Assembly: GCF_031954365.1 (NCBI RefSeq)
Contig: NZ_JAUSVZ010000007.1
Source: Brevibacillus aydinogluensis
GTDB lineage: Bacteria > Bacillota > Bacilli > Brevibacillales > Brevibacillaceae
Direction: 5' to 3' (one strand)
DNA: 64,000 nucleotides
The stretch's first letter is position 1, and the number at the start of each line of letters is the position of its first letter. Positions 52,664 to 61,429 of the stretch are shown here, one piece after another. The position numbers and the translations under genes are program-made. Under the pieces are notes generated by a model. It searched no databases. It saw nothing but the letters and a program-made list of their open reading frames with translations, and was not told the DNA's origin.

Positions 52664-53563
52664 TCACACGGATGACGCGAACTGCTTGTCAAACCATTTG
52701 ATCAGCGCCTGGGTGCCGCTGTCTTCCTCACCCTGCGCGGCCAGTTCCTCGTACAGCGATTTGGAGAGCTCCAACCCGGGGGTCATCAGCCCCATCTCCT
52801 TGGCCGCTTCCAGCGCGATGGTCATGTCTTTGATGAAATGCTTCACGTAAAAGCCGGGCGCGAAGTTGCCGGCGATCATCCGCGGCGCCAGGTTGCTGAG
52901 CGACCAGCTTCCCGCGGCTCCCGCCTCGATGCTCTGCAGCACGCGGGTGGGGTCCAGTCCGGCTCGTTTCGCGTACGCGATCGCTTCGCAGACGCCGATC
53001 ATGTTGGTGGCGATGGCGATCTGGTTGCACATCTTGGTGTGCTGGCCGGCGCCGGGGCCGCCCTGCCGAATCACGTTGGTGCCCATCACCCGCAGGATCG
53101 GCTCCACCGCCGCATAGGCGTCCTCATCGCCGCCCACCATGATCGTCAGACGCGCTTCCCGAGCCCCCACGTCACCGCCGGAGACCGGCGCGTCCAAGGC
53201 AAAGAGCCCGCGCTTTTTCGCCTCTTCGTAAATCGTTCGGGCGAGCGACGGCTTGGACGTGGTCATGTCAATCAGGTAGGCGCCAGGCTTGGCATGATGC
53301 ACGATACCATCCGCCCCCAGATAAATCTCTTCCACGTCTTTCGGATAGCCGACCATGGTGATGATCACCTGCGCCGCTTTAGCCAGGTCGGACACCCGGT
53401 CCATCCACGTCGCTCCCTGGGCGATCAACTCCTCCGCCTTTGCTTTGGTCCGGTTGTACACGAGTACGCGGTACCCCGCCTTTATCAAATGGGACGCCAT
53501 GCTTTTCCCCATCACGCCGGTGCCGACAAATCCGATCACCACATCTTTGTTCTGTACTGTCAT
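52664..53563 (-). CDS. NAD(P)-dependent beta-hydroxyacid dehydrogenase
   Basis: A 299-residue enzyme of the 3-hydroxyisobutyrate dehydrogenase/tartronate semialdehyde reductase family. It has the dinucleotide motif GFVGTGVMGKSMASHLI, the substrate signature DAPVSGGDVGAREARLTIMVGG, and the catalytic Lys in GPGAGQHTKMCNQ. The exact substrate is uncertain; valine breakdown and glycerate metabolism are both possible. ATG 53563 follows AAGGGAG by eight bases. It stands alone next to the sigma-54 activator gene. Confidence 0.9.
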   Translation of the reverse strand: MTVQNKDVVIGFVGTGVMGKSMASHLIKAGYRVLVYNRTKAKAEELIAQGATWMDRVSDLAKAAQVIITMVGYPKDVEEIYLGADGIVHHAKPGAYLIDMTTSKPSLARTIYEEAKKRGLFALDAPVSGGDVGAREARLTIMVGGDEDAYAAVEPILRVMGTNVIRQGGPGAGQHTKMCNQIAIATNMIGVCEAIAYAKRAGLDPTRVLQSIEAGAAGSWSLSNLAPRMIAGNFAPGFYVKHFIKDMTIALEAAKEMGLMTPGLELSKSLYEELAAQGEEDSGTQALIKWFDKQFASSV

Positions 53564-53794
53564 CGTTTCCGCTCCCTTCCGCTGATGGCTTGTTTCACAC
53601 AGAGGGAACTTCTCCTGCCGCCGTCCAAAATCCTGCACGCCAGCGCCAACAGCGTGGCAATGCCATAATTGCCGGAATCAGCGCGTGGTTGACTACGGAT
53701 TATACTGAATATTTCGAATACACATGCACCGGGTCGCACGGCTGCCTCGCTTCCTGCCTGATTTTCGGCACTACGGCCGGCCTCCACAATGCTG

Positions 53795-55582
53795 TCACAT
53801 CCGCAAGTGTCCTTTGTCCGCTTCCGGGCCCAGCCGGATGCCGTAGCTTTTGATCTTCCGGTACAGCGTGTTGCGGCCGATGTGCAGCAGCCGGGCAGCC
53901 TGGGAGATGTTACCCCCGGTCGCCAGCAGCGCCTCCTCGATCGCTTTTTGTTCGTGACAGCGCAGCGAAGTCGGCGCATCATCCCGCATGGCGGGCTCGT
54001 CTATGATCACGTGCTCCGGCCTGATAACTGCTCCCTCCGCCAGAAACGACGCTTGCTGAAGCACGGCCAACAGCTCCCGGATATTGCCGGGCCAGGAGTG
54101 CCTGCACAGCTTGTCCAGCGCTTCCGGGGACAGCTCTGCCGGCGTGTCTGCATGCTTGCGCAGAAGGTGTCCGGCCAATTGTCGAAGATCACTGCGCTCT
54201 CGCAGCGCGGGCAAATGCAGAATAATGCCTTTTAGCCGGTAGTACAGATCAGCCCGAAAACGGCCCGCCTGCACCTCAGCCGGCAGGTTCCGGTGCGTGG
54301 CGGCGATGACGCGGACGTCCACCCGTCTGGCCACGGCACTGCCCACGGGCGTGACCGTTTTTTCCTGCAGCACCCGGAGCAGCGCAGCCTGTGCACGGAG
54401 GGACATGTCTCCGATCTCGTCGAGAAAGATCGTTCCCCCGTTGGCCGCGACAAACTTGCCCGGACTCCCTTCTTTTTGCGCGCCGGTAAACGCTCCTTTC
54501 TCGTATCCGAACAGTTCGCTCTCGATCAGGGTGTCAGGAATGGCACTGCAGTTGACCGCCACAAACGGCCCCCGTCCGCTGGCCGCATGGATCGCCTGGG
54601 CGAACAGCTCCTTCCCGGTCCCGCTCTCCCCGGTGATCAGGACGGCCAGCGAGCTCCCTGCCGCTTTTCGGGCCAGCTCCTTGGCCCGGAGGATGGCCGG
54701 ACACTCTCCGTAGATGTCGGCAAAGGTATACGGGCCCCGCTCCTGCCGGGATGCCTTTTCCCTGGAATGGCTTGTCCCGATCGCAACAGAGCGGTAGACT
54801 CGCTGTGTCTCGTCCTTGATCGGGATCACCTGGAAGTGGGATTTGGGCGAAAAGGTTTGACCGAGGCAATCTTCTCCCAGGAGGCGGAGGGCAGCCCGGT
54901 TGGCGCCGGTCACGCGCCGGTCGGCGTCCAGCGTCAGCAGCGGCAGCGGATGGTGGTCAGACACTGCTTCCAGCTGCCGCAGCGTAATCAGCTGCTCCTT
55001 TTCCATCTCTTCGATCATGAAGCGGTTTTGCAGCAGTTCGGCGGCAAGCGGCGCAAAAGTCGCAATCACCGGGTGGAACCGGTCGTGCAGACCGCTGATG
55101 TTGATGACCCCGAGAAAGTCCCCGTTTTTGCCGTACAAGGGGGCCGAAGCGCAGGTGAGGAAGCGGTTTTCCACAAAATAATGCTCGCTTCCCCTTACGA
55201 ACGCCGGCTTTTTCTCCTCGATCGCCACTCCGATGGCGTTCGTTCCTTTTCTCGATTCGTGCCAGTTGGCGCCCACCTGAAGCTGCACCTGAGCGGCGCG
55301 GTTGGCAAATTCAGCATCGCCGCTGGCATACAGGATCGTCCCCTCCCGGTCGGTCAAAAAGACGACGCAGCCAAACTGCCGGATGACCGGATACAGCTTG
55401 GAAAAGACCGTTTCGGCATGGCTGACCAGAGAGCGGTGCCGGTCGATCAGTTCCTTGATCAGCGTGCCGGTAATAATCTGGTCATCCGCCTTGTCATCCG
55501 GTTTGAGCCCGCGTTCATGAGAGCGCTTCCACGACAAGGCAACATCAGGCGGGAAGTCTGACAGAGACACCTGATCGAACAT
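53795..55582 (-). CDS. Sigma-54-dependent AcoR-type transcriptional activator
   Basis: A 595-residue enhancer-binding protein. It has an N-terminal GAF-type sensor (about 60-190; GCVVFLTDREGTILYASGD, NRFLTCASAPLYGKNGDFLG), a short PAS-like segment, and a sigma-54 AAA+ domain with GESGTGKELFAQAIHAA and the GAFTGA contact loop. A C-terminal Fis-type helix-turn-helix follows (ATGGNISQAARLLHIGRNTL). It is divergent from an ExaC-type aldehyde dehydrogenase with a -24/-12 promoter, so it most likely activates that gene in response to an alcohol, aldehyde or ketone. ATG 55582 is seven bases after GGAGG. Confidence 0.93.
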   Translation of the reverse strand: MFDQVSLSDFPPDVALSWKRSHERGLKPDDKADDQIITGTLIKELIDRHRSLVSHAETVFSKLYPVIRQFGCVVFLTDREGTILYASGDAEFANRAAQVQLQVGANWHESRKGTNAIGVAIEEKKPAFVRGSEHYFVENRFLTCASAPLYGKNGDFLGVINISGLHDRFHPVIATFAPLAAELLQNRFMIEEMEKEQLITLRQLEAVSDHHPLPLLTLDADRRVTGANRAALRLLGEDCLGQTFSPKSHFQVIPIKDETQRVYRSVAIGTSHSREKASRQERGPYTFADIYGECPAILRAKELARKAAGSSLAVLITGESGTGKELFAQAIHAASGRGPFVAVNCSAIPDTLIESELFGYEKGAFTGAQKEGSPGKFVAANGGTIFLDEIGDMSLRAQAALLRVLQEKTVTPVGSAVARRVDVRVIAATHRNLPAEVQAGRFRADLYYRLKGIILHLPALRERSDLRQLAGHLLRKHADTPAELSPEALDKLCRHSWPGNIRELLAVLQQASFLAEGAVIRPEHVIIDEPAMRDDAPTSLRCHEQKAIEEALLATGGNISQAARLLHIGRNTLYRKIKSYGIRLGPEADKGHLRM

Positions 55583-55646
55583 CAATAGGCCTCCTTTCCG
55601 ATCATTACGTACTTCTATGGTACCATAATCGTCCGAATCTTATAAA

Positions 55647-55704
55647 TGTTCCGTTTTGGAGCACCGCTGTTCCATTATGGCACAGGCAGCCGGAGCAATG
55701 TTCC
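55647..55704 (+). promoter_or_regulatory. Repeated upstream activator sites (TGTTCC boxes)
   Basis: Three TGTTCC boxes begin at 55647, 55668 and 55699. The first two form near-dyads with GGAGCA (55658-55663) and GGCACA (55679-55684) over 17 bp. Spacings of 21 and 31 bases place all three on one helix face, 35-90 bases before the -24 element, as expected for an AcoR-type activator. Confidence 0.68.
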
Positions 55705-55737
55705 ACATTTCGCCTGAAAACGACGCAGATTACGGAG

Positions 55738-55754
55738 TTGGCATCTTCCTTGCA
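55738..55754 (+). promoter_or_regulatory. Sigma-54 (-24/-12) promoter of the aldehyde dehydrogenase gene
   Basis: TTGGCATCTTCCTTGCA has GG and GC exactly 12 bases apart, matching the sigma-54 pattern with one change (T for C after TGGCA). It lies 63 bases before the aldehyde dehydrogenase ATG and beside the sigma-54 activator gene. Confidence 0.88.
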
Positions 55755-55816
55755 CATGGATAGAGGCAGCTGCCATCAACAAATTCATCAACATTTTTCA
55801 TGAGGAGGGGTATTCC

Positions 55817-57337
55817 ATGATCTATGCGCAACCCGGACAGGACGGCGCGAAGGTGACGTTCAAGAAACGCTACGAAAACTACATTGGCGGTCAGTGGGTC
55901 CCGCCTGTAAAAGGGGAGTATTTTGAAAACGTTTCCCCCGTCAACGGCGCGGTCTTTTGCGAAGTGCCCCGCTCCACCGCCGAAGACATCGAACTGGCGC
56001 TGGATGCCGCCCATGCCGCCAAAGCCGCGTGGGGCCGGACGTCTACAGCGGAGCGCGCCCGCGTGCTCAACCAAATCGCCGACCGGATGGAAGCCAACCT
56101 GGAGATGCTGGCGGTGGCGGAGACCTGGGACAACGGCAAGCCCATCCGCGAGACCCTGGCTGCCGACTTGCCGCTGGCGATCGACCATTTCCGCTACTTC
56201 GCCGGCTGCATCCGCGCCCAGGAGGGAACGCTGGCGGAGATCGACGCCAATACCGTCGCCTACCATTTCCACGAGCCGCTCGGCGTCGTCGGCCAGATCA
56301 TTCCGTGGAACTTCCCGCTGCTGATGGCCGCCTGGAAGCTGGCTCCGGCGCTGGCCGCAGGCAACTGCGTCGTCATCAAGCCCGCTGAACAGACGCCCGC
56401 CTCCATCCTGGTCCTTCTGGAGTTGATCGGCGATCTGTTGCCCCCGGGCGTGCTGAACGTCGTCAACGGCTTCGGACTGGAAGCCGGGAAGCCGCTCGCA
56501 TCCAGCAGCCGCATCGCCAAGATCGCCTTCACCGGAGAGACGACGACGGGCCGCCTGATCATGCAGTACGCATCCCAGAACATCATCCCCGTCACGCTGG
56601 AGCTGGGCGGCAAGTCGCCCAACATCTTCTTCCCCGACGTGTTTGCCAAGGACGACGCGTTTTTGAACAAGGCGATCGAAGGATTCGTGCTGTTTGCGCT
56701 CAACCAGGGGGAAGTGTGCACATGCCCGTCCCGCGCCCTGATCCACGAATCGATCTACGAGCCGTTCATGGAAAGAGCGCTGGCCCGTGTCAAGGCGATC
56801 AAGCAGGGCAATCCGCTGGACACGGAGACGATGATCGGCGCGCAGGCCTCTACCGAACAGATGGAAAAAATCCTCTCCTACATCGACATCGGCAAGCAGG
56901 AAGGCGCGGAACTGCTGACCGGCGGCGAACGGCAGTCGCTCGGCGGCGGTCTGGAAAACGGCTACTACATCCAGCCGACCGTCTTCAAGGGGCACAACAA
57001 GATGCGCATTTTCCAAGAGGAAATCTTCGGGCCGGTGGTGGCTGTGACCACGTTTGCCAGCGAAGAAGAGGCGCTGTCCATCGCCAATGACACGCTGTAC
57101 GGCCTCGGTGCCGGTGTCTGGACGCGGGACATCAGCACAGCCTTCCGCATGGGCCGGGGCATTCAGGCCGGTCGCGTCTGGACCAACTGCTACCACGCTT
57201 ACCCCGCCCACGCCGCGTTCGGCGGGTACAAGCAGTCCGGCATCGGACGGGAAACGCACAAGATGATGCTGGAGCACTACCAGCAGACGAAAAACCTGTT
57301 GGTCAGCTACAGCCCCGACGCACTGGGCTTCTTTTGA
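55817..57337 (+). CDS. NAD-dependent aldehyde dehydrogenase (ExaC/AcoD type)
   Basis: A 506-residue aldehyde dehydrogenase close to acetaldehyde dehydrogenases ExaC/AcoD. It has the NAD-site IIPWNFPLLMAAWKLAPAL and FTGETTTGRLIM, the catalytic Glu in LELGGKSPNIFF and the nucleophile Cys in LNQGEVCTCPSRA. ATG 55817 follows GAGGAGGGG. It is driven by the sigma-54 promoter upstream and followed by a DUF779 gene. It probably oxidises acetaldehyde or a similar product of ethanol or acetoin metabolism to the acid. Confidence 0.94.
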   Translation: MIYAQPGQDGAKVTFKKRYENYIGGQWVPPVKGEYFENVSPVNGAVFCEVPRSTAEDIELALDAAHAAKAAWGRTSTAERARVLNQIADRMEANLEMLAVAETWDNGKPIRETLAADLPLAIDHFRYFAGCIRAQEGTLAEIDANTVAYHFHEPLGVVGQIIPWNFPLLMAAWKLAPALAAGNCVVIKPAEQTPASILVLLELIGDLLPPGVLNVVNGFGLEAGKPLASSSRIAKIAFTGETTTGRLIMQYASQNIIPVTLELGGKSPNIFFPDVFAKDDAFLNKAIEGFVLFALNQGEVCTCPSRALIHESIYEPFMERALARVKAIKQGNPLDTETMIGAQASTEQMEKILSYIDIGKQEGAELLTGGERQSLGGGLENGYYIQPTVFKGHNKMRIFQEEIFGPVVAVTTFASEEEALSIANDTLYGLGAGVWTRDISTAFRMGRGIQAGRVWTNCYHAYPAHAAFGGYKQSGIGRETHKMMLEHYQQTKNLLVSYSPDALGFF

Positions 57338-57344
57338 GAAGACC

Positions 57345-57719
57345 ATGGCCAACGTGCAGAAGGTGCTGGCTACCGACGCCGCGCTGGCGCTGATCGAACG
57401 GCTAAAAGCCAAGTACGGCCCGCTGATGTTTCATCAATCGGGCGGCTGCTGCGACGGCAGTTCGCCGATGTGCTACCCGGCAGGAGAGTTTCTCATTGGC
57501 GACAGTGACGTGCTGTTGGGTGAAATCGGCGGATGTCCCTTCTACATGAGCCGGGCCCAGTACGAATACTGGAAGCACACACGGCTCGTGATCGACGTCG
57601 TCGAAGGCCGCGGCGGCATGTTTTCCCTGGAAGGGCCGGAAGGAGTGCGCTTTCTCACCCGCTCCAGCCTGTTTACCCCGGAAGAGTATCAACAGCTTCA
57701 AGACGAATGGAACCGCTGA
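57345..57719 (+). CDS. DUF779 domain protein linked to aldehyde dehydrogenase
   Basis: A 124-residue protein of the DUF779 family, with a Cys-rich MFHQSGGCCDGSSPMCYP near residues 28-45 and IGGCPFYMSRAQYEYWKHT. The family commonly follows ExaC-type aldehyde dehydrogenase genes, as here (seven-base gap), but its biochemical role is not known to me. Conserved Cys and His residues could bind a metal or protect the dehydrogenase thiol. The ribosome site is weak (GAGAAG), so translation may be coupled to the upstream gene. A hairpin follows the stop. Confidence 0.88.
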   Translation: MANVQKVLATDAALALIERLKAKYGPLMFHQSGGCCDGSSPMCYPAGEFLIGDSDVLLGEIGGCPFYMSRAQYEYWKHTRLVIDVVEGRGGMFSLEGPEGVRFLTRSSLFTPEEYQQLQDEWNR

Positions 57720-57725
57720 ATACGC

Positions 57726-57750
57726 AGCCCGGATCGCCGTGATCCGGGCT
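57726..57750 (+). terminator. GC-rich hairpin after the DUF779 gene
   Basis: A perfect 10-bp stem (57726-57735 with 57741-57750, five-base loop) lies six bases after the stop. There is no real T-run, so it may protect the 3' end or terminate weakly. Confidence 0.6.
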
Positions 57751-57788
57751 GTTCGCCATCCTCCGGGAGCAGGAGCGCCCCCGGGCAG

Positions 57789-57821
57789 AAAAAAAGCCGA
57801 TGTTCCAAATGAACATCGGCT
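57789..57821 (-). terminator. Intrinsic terminator of the LivK-type gene
   Basis: A perfect 11-bp stem (57795-57805 with 57811-57821, five-base loop) has an A-run at 57789-57795, giving a U-tail on the minus strand, 10 bases after the gene's stop. Confidence 0.9.
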
Positions 57822-57831
57822 ACTTTCCTCA

Positions 57832-59061
57832 CTACTCGATCTTGCCCAGGAAGGTCGTCTTGTCCTTCTCGTATTTGTAAATGAACACATCGGCAAATAC
57901 GTTGTCCCCTTTGTCGTCAAACGAGACTTTGACGAACTGCCCCTGAAAATCCTTTGTGTTGTGGACCGCCTCCAGCACCTGCTCGCGGGTCGGCTTTTTC
58001 CCGCCGTTGGCCTTGATCGCCTGCTTGATGCCGTTGAGGATCACATTCATGGAGTCAAAGGCGTAGACGGAGTAGGTTTCCGGCTTTTTCCCCATCGCCT
58101 TTTCGTACTCCTCCGCCCATTTTCGCCCCTCTTCCGTCTGCTTCACGTCCCCTGCCAGCGAGGTGAACACCACGCCTTCAGCCGCCTCCGGTCCCGCGAT
58201 CTTGATCAGATCGGGGGAGTCGATGCCGTCGCCGCCCATAAAGATCCCCTTGAAGCCTTTTTCCCGCGCCTGCTTGACGAGGATTCCGGCCTCCGGATAA
58301 ATGCCGCCAAAATAGATCATGTCAGGGTTTTTCGCCACCACCTGGTTAATCACAAAGTTGTAGTCCTTCTCCCCCTGATTGACACCTTCATAGCCCAACA
58401 CCTGCACGCCGTCCTTTTCAAACTGGGCCTTCACCTGGTCGACGAGCCCCTGCCCGTACGCCGTTTTGTCGTGCAGCAGGAAGACGGATTTGACGCCGAG
58501 CGTTTCCTTGGCGTATTTGGCGCCTTTGGGCCCCTGCGCGTCGTCGCGGGCACAGATCCGGTGTACGGTCTTTTTGCCTTCCTCCGTCAGCTGCACGCCG
58601 CTGTTGGCGGGTGAGACCATCACCAGGCTGCCCGTCTCGTACTTCACGGAGGCGGGGATGGCTACACCGGTGTTGAAATGGCCGACCACGCCGAGCACAT
58701 CCGGGTTGGAGACCAGCATCTCCGCATTGGTCACGCCAATTTTCGGATCGGCCTGGTCGTCCTGCGGATACAACTGCAGGTCAAATCCCATCTGCTTGAA
58801 CTCGTCCTGCTGCAAGCGCAGGGCGTACTCCGCCCCTGTCTTGATCGAGTCGCCGACTGCTGACTGAGAGCCGGACAGGGGGCTTTGCGTCGCAATCAAA
58901 ATCCTGTTGGCGGACGACCCGCTCCCCGCGCCAGCCGCTTCCCCGGCTTGTCCAGTTTGACCGGCTTGTCCGGACGGTGAGCTTTGCGGGCTGCAGCCGG
59001 CGATGGAAACGGCAGCGAGAAGCAGCGGGATGAGGATGGACGCGCGCTTTTTACGTCTCAT
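57832..59061 (-). CDS. Branched-chain-amino-acid-type ABC substrate-binding lipoprotein
   Basis: A 410-residue lipoprotein with lipobox SIAGC (cysteine about residue 23) and a Gly/Ala/Gln-rich linker, then a type I periplasmic-binding fold of the LivK group: RILIATQSPLSGSQSAVGDSIKTGAEYALR, VVGHFNTGVAIPAS and YFGGIYPEAGILVKQA. The group binds branched-chain amino acids, amides, urea and related ligands. ATG 59061 follows GAGGGGG. No permease or ATPase gene is adjacent and a terminator follows, so it must work with a transporter encoded elsewhere. Confidence 0.9.
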   Translation of the reverse strand: MRRKKRASILIPLLLAAVSIAGCSPQSSPSGQAGQTGQAGEAAGAGSGSSANRILIATQSPLSGSQSAVGDSIKTGAEYALRLQQDEFKQMGFDLQLYPQDDQADPKIGVTNAEMLVSNPDVLGVVGHFNTGVAIPASVKYETGSLVMVSPANSGVQLTEEGKKTVHRICARDDAQGPKGAKYAKETLGVKSVFLLHDKTAYGQGLVDQVKAQFEKDGVQVLGYEGVNQGEKDYNFVINQVVAKNPDMIYFGGIYPEAGILVKQAREKGFKGIFMGGDGIDSPDLIKIAGPEAAEGVVFTSLAGDVKQTEEGRKWAEEYEKAMGKKPETYSVYAFDSMNVILNGIKQAIKANGGKKPTREQVLEAVHNTKDFQGQFVKVSFDDKGDNVFADVFIYKYEKDKTTFLGKIE

Positions 59062-59189
59062 GATGTGTACCCCCTCGGTTAATATGTCTAATAATTCTAT
59101 GAATTTAAATATATGAGAAAATATAGACTTTATGTTCTGACAACCTGTCCAATCATTTGTGCAAAAAATCTGACAAAACATCTCTTGAA

Positions 59190-59527
59190 ATGAACATTCG
59201 TATTGGGGTACATGCGCATCTGGCGGTCAGCGCCTGGTCCGCTCGTTTCCCGTCGGGTTGGGCAAAATCGCCACCGCCACGCCGCGCGCCGACTTTACCA
59301 TCATCAACAAAGTCCCGTACCCAAACTCCTACCCGGGCGGCCCGCTCAGCGTGTTCGGCACCTACTGGCTGGGGCTGAGCAAGCCTCATTACGGCATCCA
59401 CGGCACCAACAACCCGGCCTCGATCGGCAAGTACGTCTCCCGCGGCTGCATCCGCACGCACAACCGGGACGTGGAGTACCTGGCCAAACGGGTGCCGATC
59501 GGAACGCCGGTGAAAATCCGCCCGTAG
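59190..59527 (+). pseudogene. Broken L,D-transpeptidase (YkuD) gene
   Basis: From 59231 the frame encodes a good YkuD C-terminal part: SFPVGLGKIATATP, the HGTNNPASIGKYVSRGCIR catalytic His/Cys motif and AKRVPIGTPVKIRP. Upstream, that frame meets a TGA at 59186-59188 and has no ATG. The plausible start MNIRIGVHAHL at ATG 59190 is in another frame, so some ten bases seem lost between about 59220 and 59231. No ribosome site precedes 59190. A shortened protein from TTG 59258 is possible but would lack the first strands. Sequencing error is the alternative explanation. Confidence 0.65.
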
Positions 59528-59696
59528 CCGGACGCCGGACAGACAAAAGGCACAGCTTCCTGTTTGGATGCTGTGCCTCAGCGTGTAGACAAAGTCCGTC
59601 GCGCATGGGTCATCGGGCCCGCTCGCTCTCTTGACGACCAGCAAAGAAGGTGGCAGTGTCCGCTTCAAAACGCGCGGGCAGGGAAATCTGGCCGTT

Positions 59697-60347
59697 TCAA
59701 TGGAGGTCATCGATAAAAATCTTCACCTGTTCCGAGCGGCTCTCATACAATTGTTCCTTGTAATCTTTCAATGCTGTTTGATAGGACTCAGGGTCTCCAG
59801 AGGCATTTGGCAGTACCCCGTCTTGGACGAGTTTATTCAGCAAATGTTCGATGCTGAGCTGGCTTTTGTACGCTTCCGGAGCATGCTTCTCCCAGTATTC
59901 ATCTTCACGCAGACCGGTCAGGGCTATGACCTGCTGCTGAAACGCTTTTGCTTTTTCATCGGCTGTACTTTCCAGAATGTGTCTCATCTCGTCGGAATAC
60001 GCTCTGGCCTGCTCCAGACTGACCGCTACCCCTTGCTTTTCAGCCTCCAGCAGCAGCAACTTTTCGATGATCAAATCTTTTAACAACTCACTGTCGGACA
60101 ATTCATCTTTACGGTTATTGAGTTGTTGATTGGCCCGCATGTACGCCTTGTAGGTCTGAAACTCCCCGCTCGTGATGCCGATATGTTCAACCTGGGCAAT
60201 GTATCTGTCTTTTGTGGCTTGGATCTCCTTCAGCTCTGCGCTGAGTGAACGAAATATGTCAGATTTCTCTTCCGTTGCGAAAGAATAAAACACCCATGCA
60301 GAGCATGCCAGAACCACTGCGGACAGAGAAATCACCAGCTTTTTCAT
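59697..60347 (-). CDS. SurA-N-like exported protein without a PPIase domain
   Basis: A 216-residue protein with an N-terminal signal or anchor (KKLVISLSAVVLACSAWVFYSF) and a helical body. The body resembles the SurA/PrsA N-terminal chaperone region (TSGEFQTYKAYMRANQQL, LLKDLIIEKLLLLEAEKQGVAVS). No parvulin domain follows, so it may be a small chaperone-like or regulatory protein. A VLAC lipobox is possible but poor. ATG 60347 follows a run of G; GTG 60365 is an alternative start. It stands alone and its partners are unknown. Confidence 0.7.
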   Translation of the reverse strand: MKKLVISLSAVVLACSAWVFYSFATEEKSDIFRSLSAELKEIQATKDRYIAQVEHIGITSGEFQTYKAYMRANQQLNNRKDELSDSELLKDLIIEKLLLLEAEKQGVAVSLEQARAYSDEMRHILESTADEKAKAFQQQVIALTGLREDEYWEKHAPEAYKSQLSIEHLLNKLVQDGVLPNASGDPESYQTALKDYKEQLYESRSEQVKIFIDDLH

Positions 60348-60461
60348 CGGCTTTTCCCCCCCCACTAATTACTCCCATATATTGTAACGCCTTTGTGTTA
60401 GAAAATGTTTCCTAATCTTCGAGGTTTTCTTGCAGCAAAGGCAATATCGCCGCAATCCCAT

Positions 60462-60505
60462 AAAAAAAGCAGATCACCTTGAAGCCTGGCAGCTTGGTGA
60501 TCTGC
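60462..60505 (-). terminator. Terminator of the ssu operon
   Basis: A perfect 10-bp stem (60469-60478 with 60496-60505), whose loop contains a further AAGC/GCTT pairing, has an A-run at 60462-60468. It gives a U-tail on the minus strand about 130 bases after ssuB. Confidence 0.8.
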
Positions 60506-60635
60506 TCATTTTTGCAGTTGCGCCTCCCCCTAGCAGGAACGGAAACGTCTGTTGTACAGGGCCAAAAGCGCGGCAACGCTTTGGGCGAATCCGGCTGTTC
60601 GCACCGGACCGCGTCCGATCCGCACCGGATCATGC

Positions 60636-61409
60636 TCAGATGGAGTAGGCATGCGCTTGATTGTTGGCGAAAAACGGCTCCTCTACCCGCGCACCCAGGA
60701 TTCTGTCCAGAATCACCCGCTCATAGTGGGCAAAACCGTTGTCCTTCACCCGGGGCCGGGCCAGGTTGATCTTGATGTCCATCGCCACCTTTCCCTCTTC
60801 CAGGAGAACCACACGGTCGGCCAGGGCGACTGCTTCGCTCACGTCGTGCGTCACCAAAATGGCGGAGAATCCCTGTTCCAGCCACAGCTTTTCGATCAAC
60901 CGCTGCATCTCGATCCGGGTCAGCGCATCCAGCGCGCCCAACGGCTCATCCAACAGAAGCAGCCGGGGCTCTCCCGCCAAGGCGCGGGCCAGTGCGACGC
61001 GCTGCCGCTGCCCGCCGGACAGGACGCGGGGCCATTCGCCGGCGCGTTCGGACAGACCGACAAGACGCAGCGCTTCTTCCGCTGTCCGCTTCGCTCCCGC
61101 CCTGATCCCGAGCGCCACGTTGTCGATGACCTTTTTCCAGGGGAGCAGTCTGGAGTCCTGAAACATGATGCGCACCTCCGGGTACAGGCCGTAGAGGGGC
61201 TGGCGATCCACGTAAATCTGTCCTTCCGTCGGCTGGTCCAGGCCGGCAATCATCCGCAGCAACGTGCTTTTTCCGCATCCGCTCCGCCCGACGACGGCGA
61301 CGAATTCGCCGGGCTGCATCGCAAGCCGCACCTGCCGCAGCACCCGGGTGGCGCCAAAAGCCTTGCCCACATCCTGCACATCGAGTGACATGCCGTAATT
61401 CGCATTCAT
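60636..61409 (-). CDS. ssuB: Aliphatic sulfonate ABC transporter ATP-binding protein
   Basis: A 257-residue ATPase with Walker A VVGRSGCGKSTLLRMIAG, the Q-loop MFQDSRLLPWKKVIDNVALG typical of the SsuB/TauB group, signature LSGGQRQR and Walker B LLLLDEPLGALDALTR. It powers sulfonate import with SsuC and SsuA. ATG 61409 follows GGGGGTG, and the permease gene ends 20 bases upstream. It is the last gene of the ssuADCB operon. Confidence 0.93.
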   Translation of the reverse strand: MNANYGMSLDVQDVGKAFGATRVLRQVRLAMQPGEFVAVVGRSGCGKSTLLRMIAGLDQPTEGQIYVDRQPLYGLYPEVRIMFQDSRLLPWKKVIDNVALGIRAGAKRTAEEALRLVGLSERAGEWPRVLSGGQRQRVALARALAGEPRLLLLDEPLGALDALTRIEMQRLIEKLWLEQGFSAILVTHDVSEAVALADRVVLLEEGKVAMDIKINLARPRVKDNGFAHYERVILDRILGARVEEPFFANNQAHAYSI

Positions 61410-61429
61410 ACCATCACCCCCACGCCGGA

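Noticed and set aside
55730..57412. Minus-strand open frame opposite the aldehyde dehydrogenase
   Set aside because: Antisense shadow of a certain dehydrogenase gene; it would also run through the sigma-54 promoter.
59548..59578. Hairpin after the broken L,D-transpeptidase as a terminator
   Set aside because: A 9-bp stem exists but without a T-run on the plus strand, so termination is not supported.
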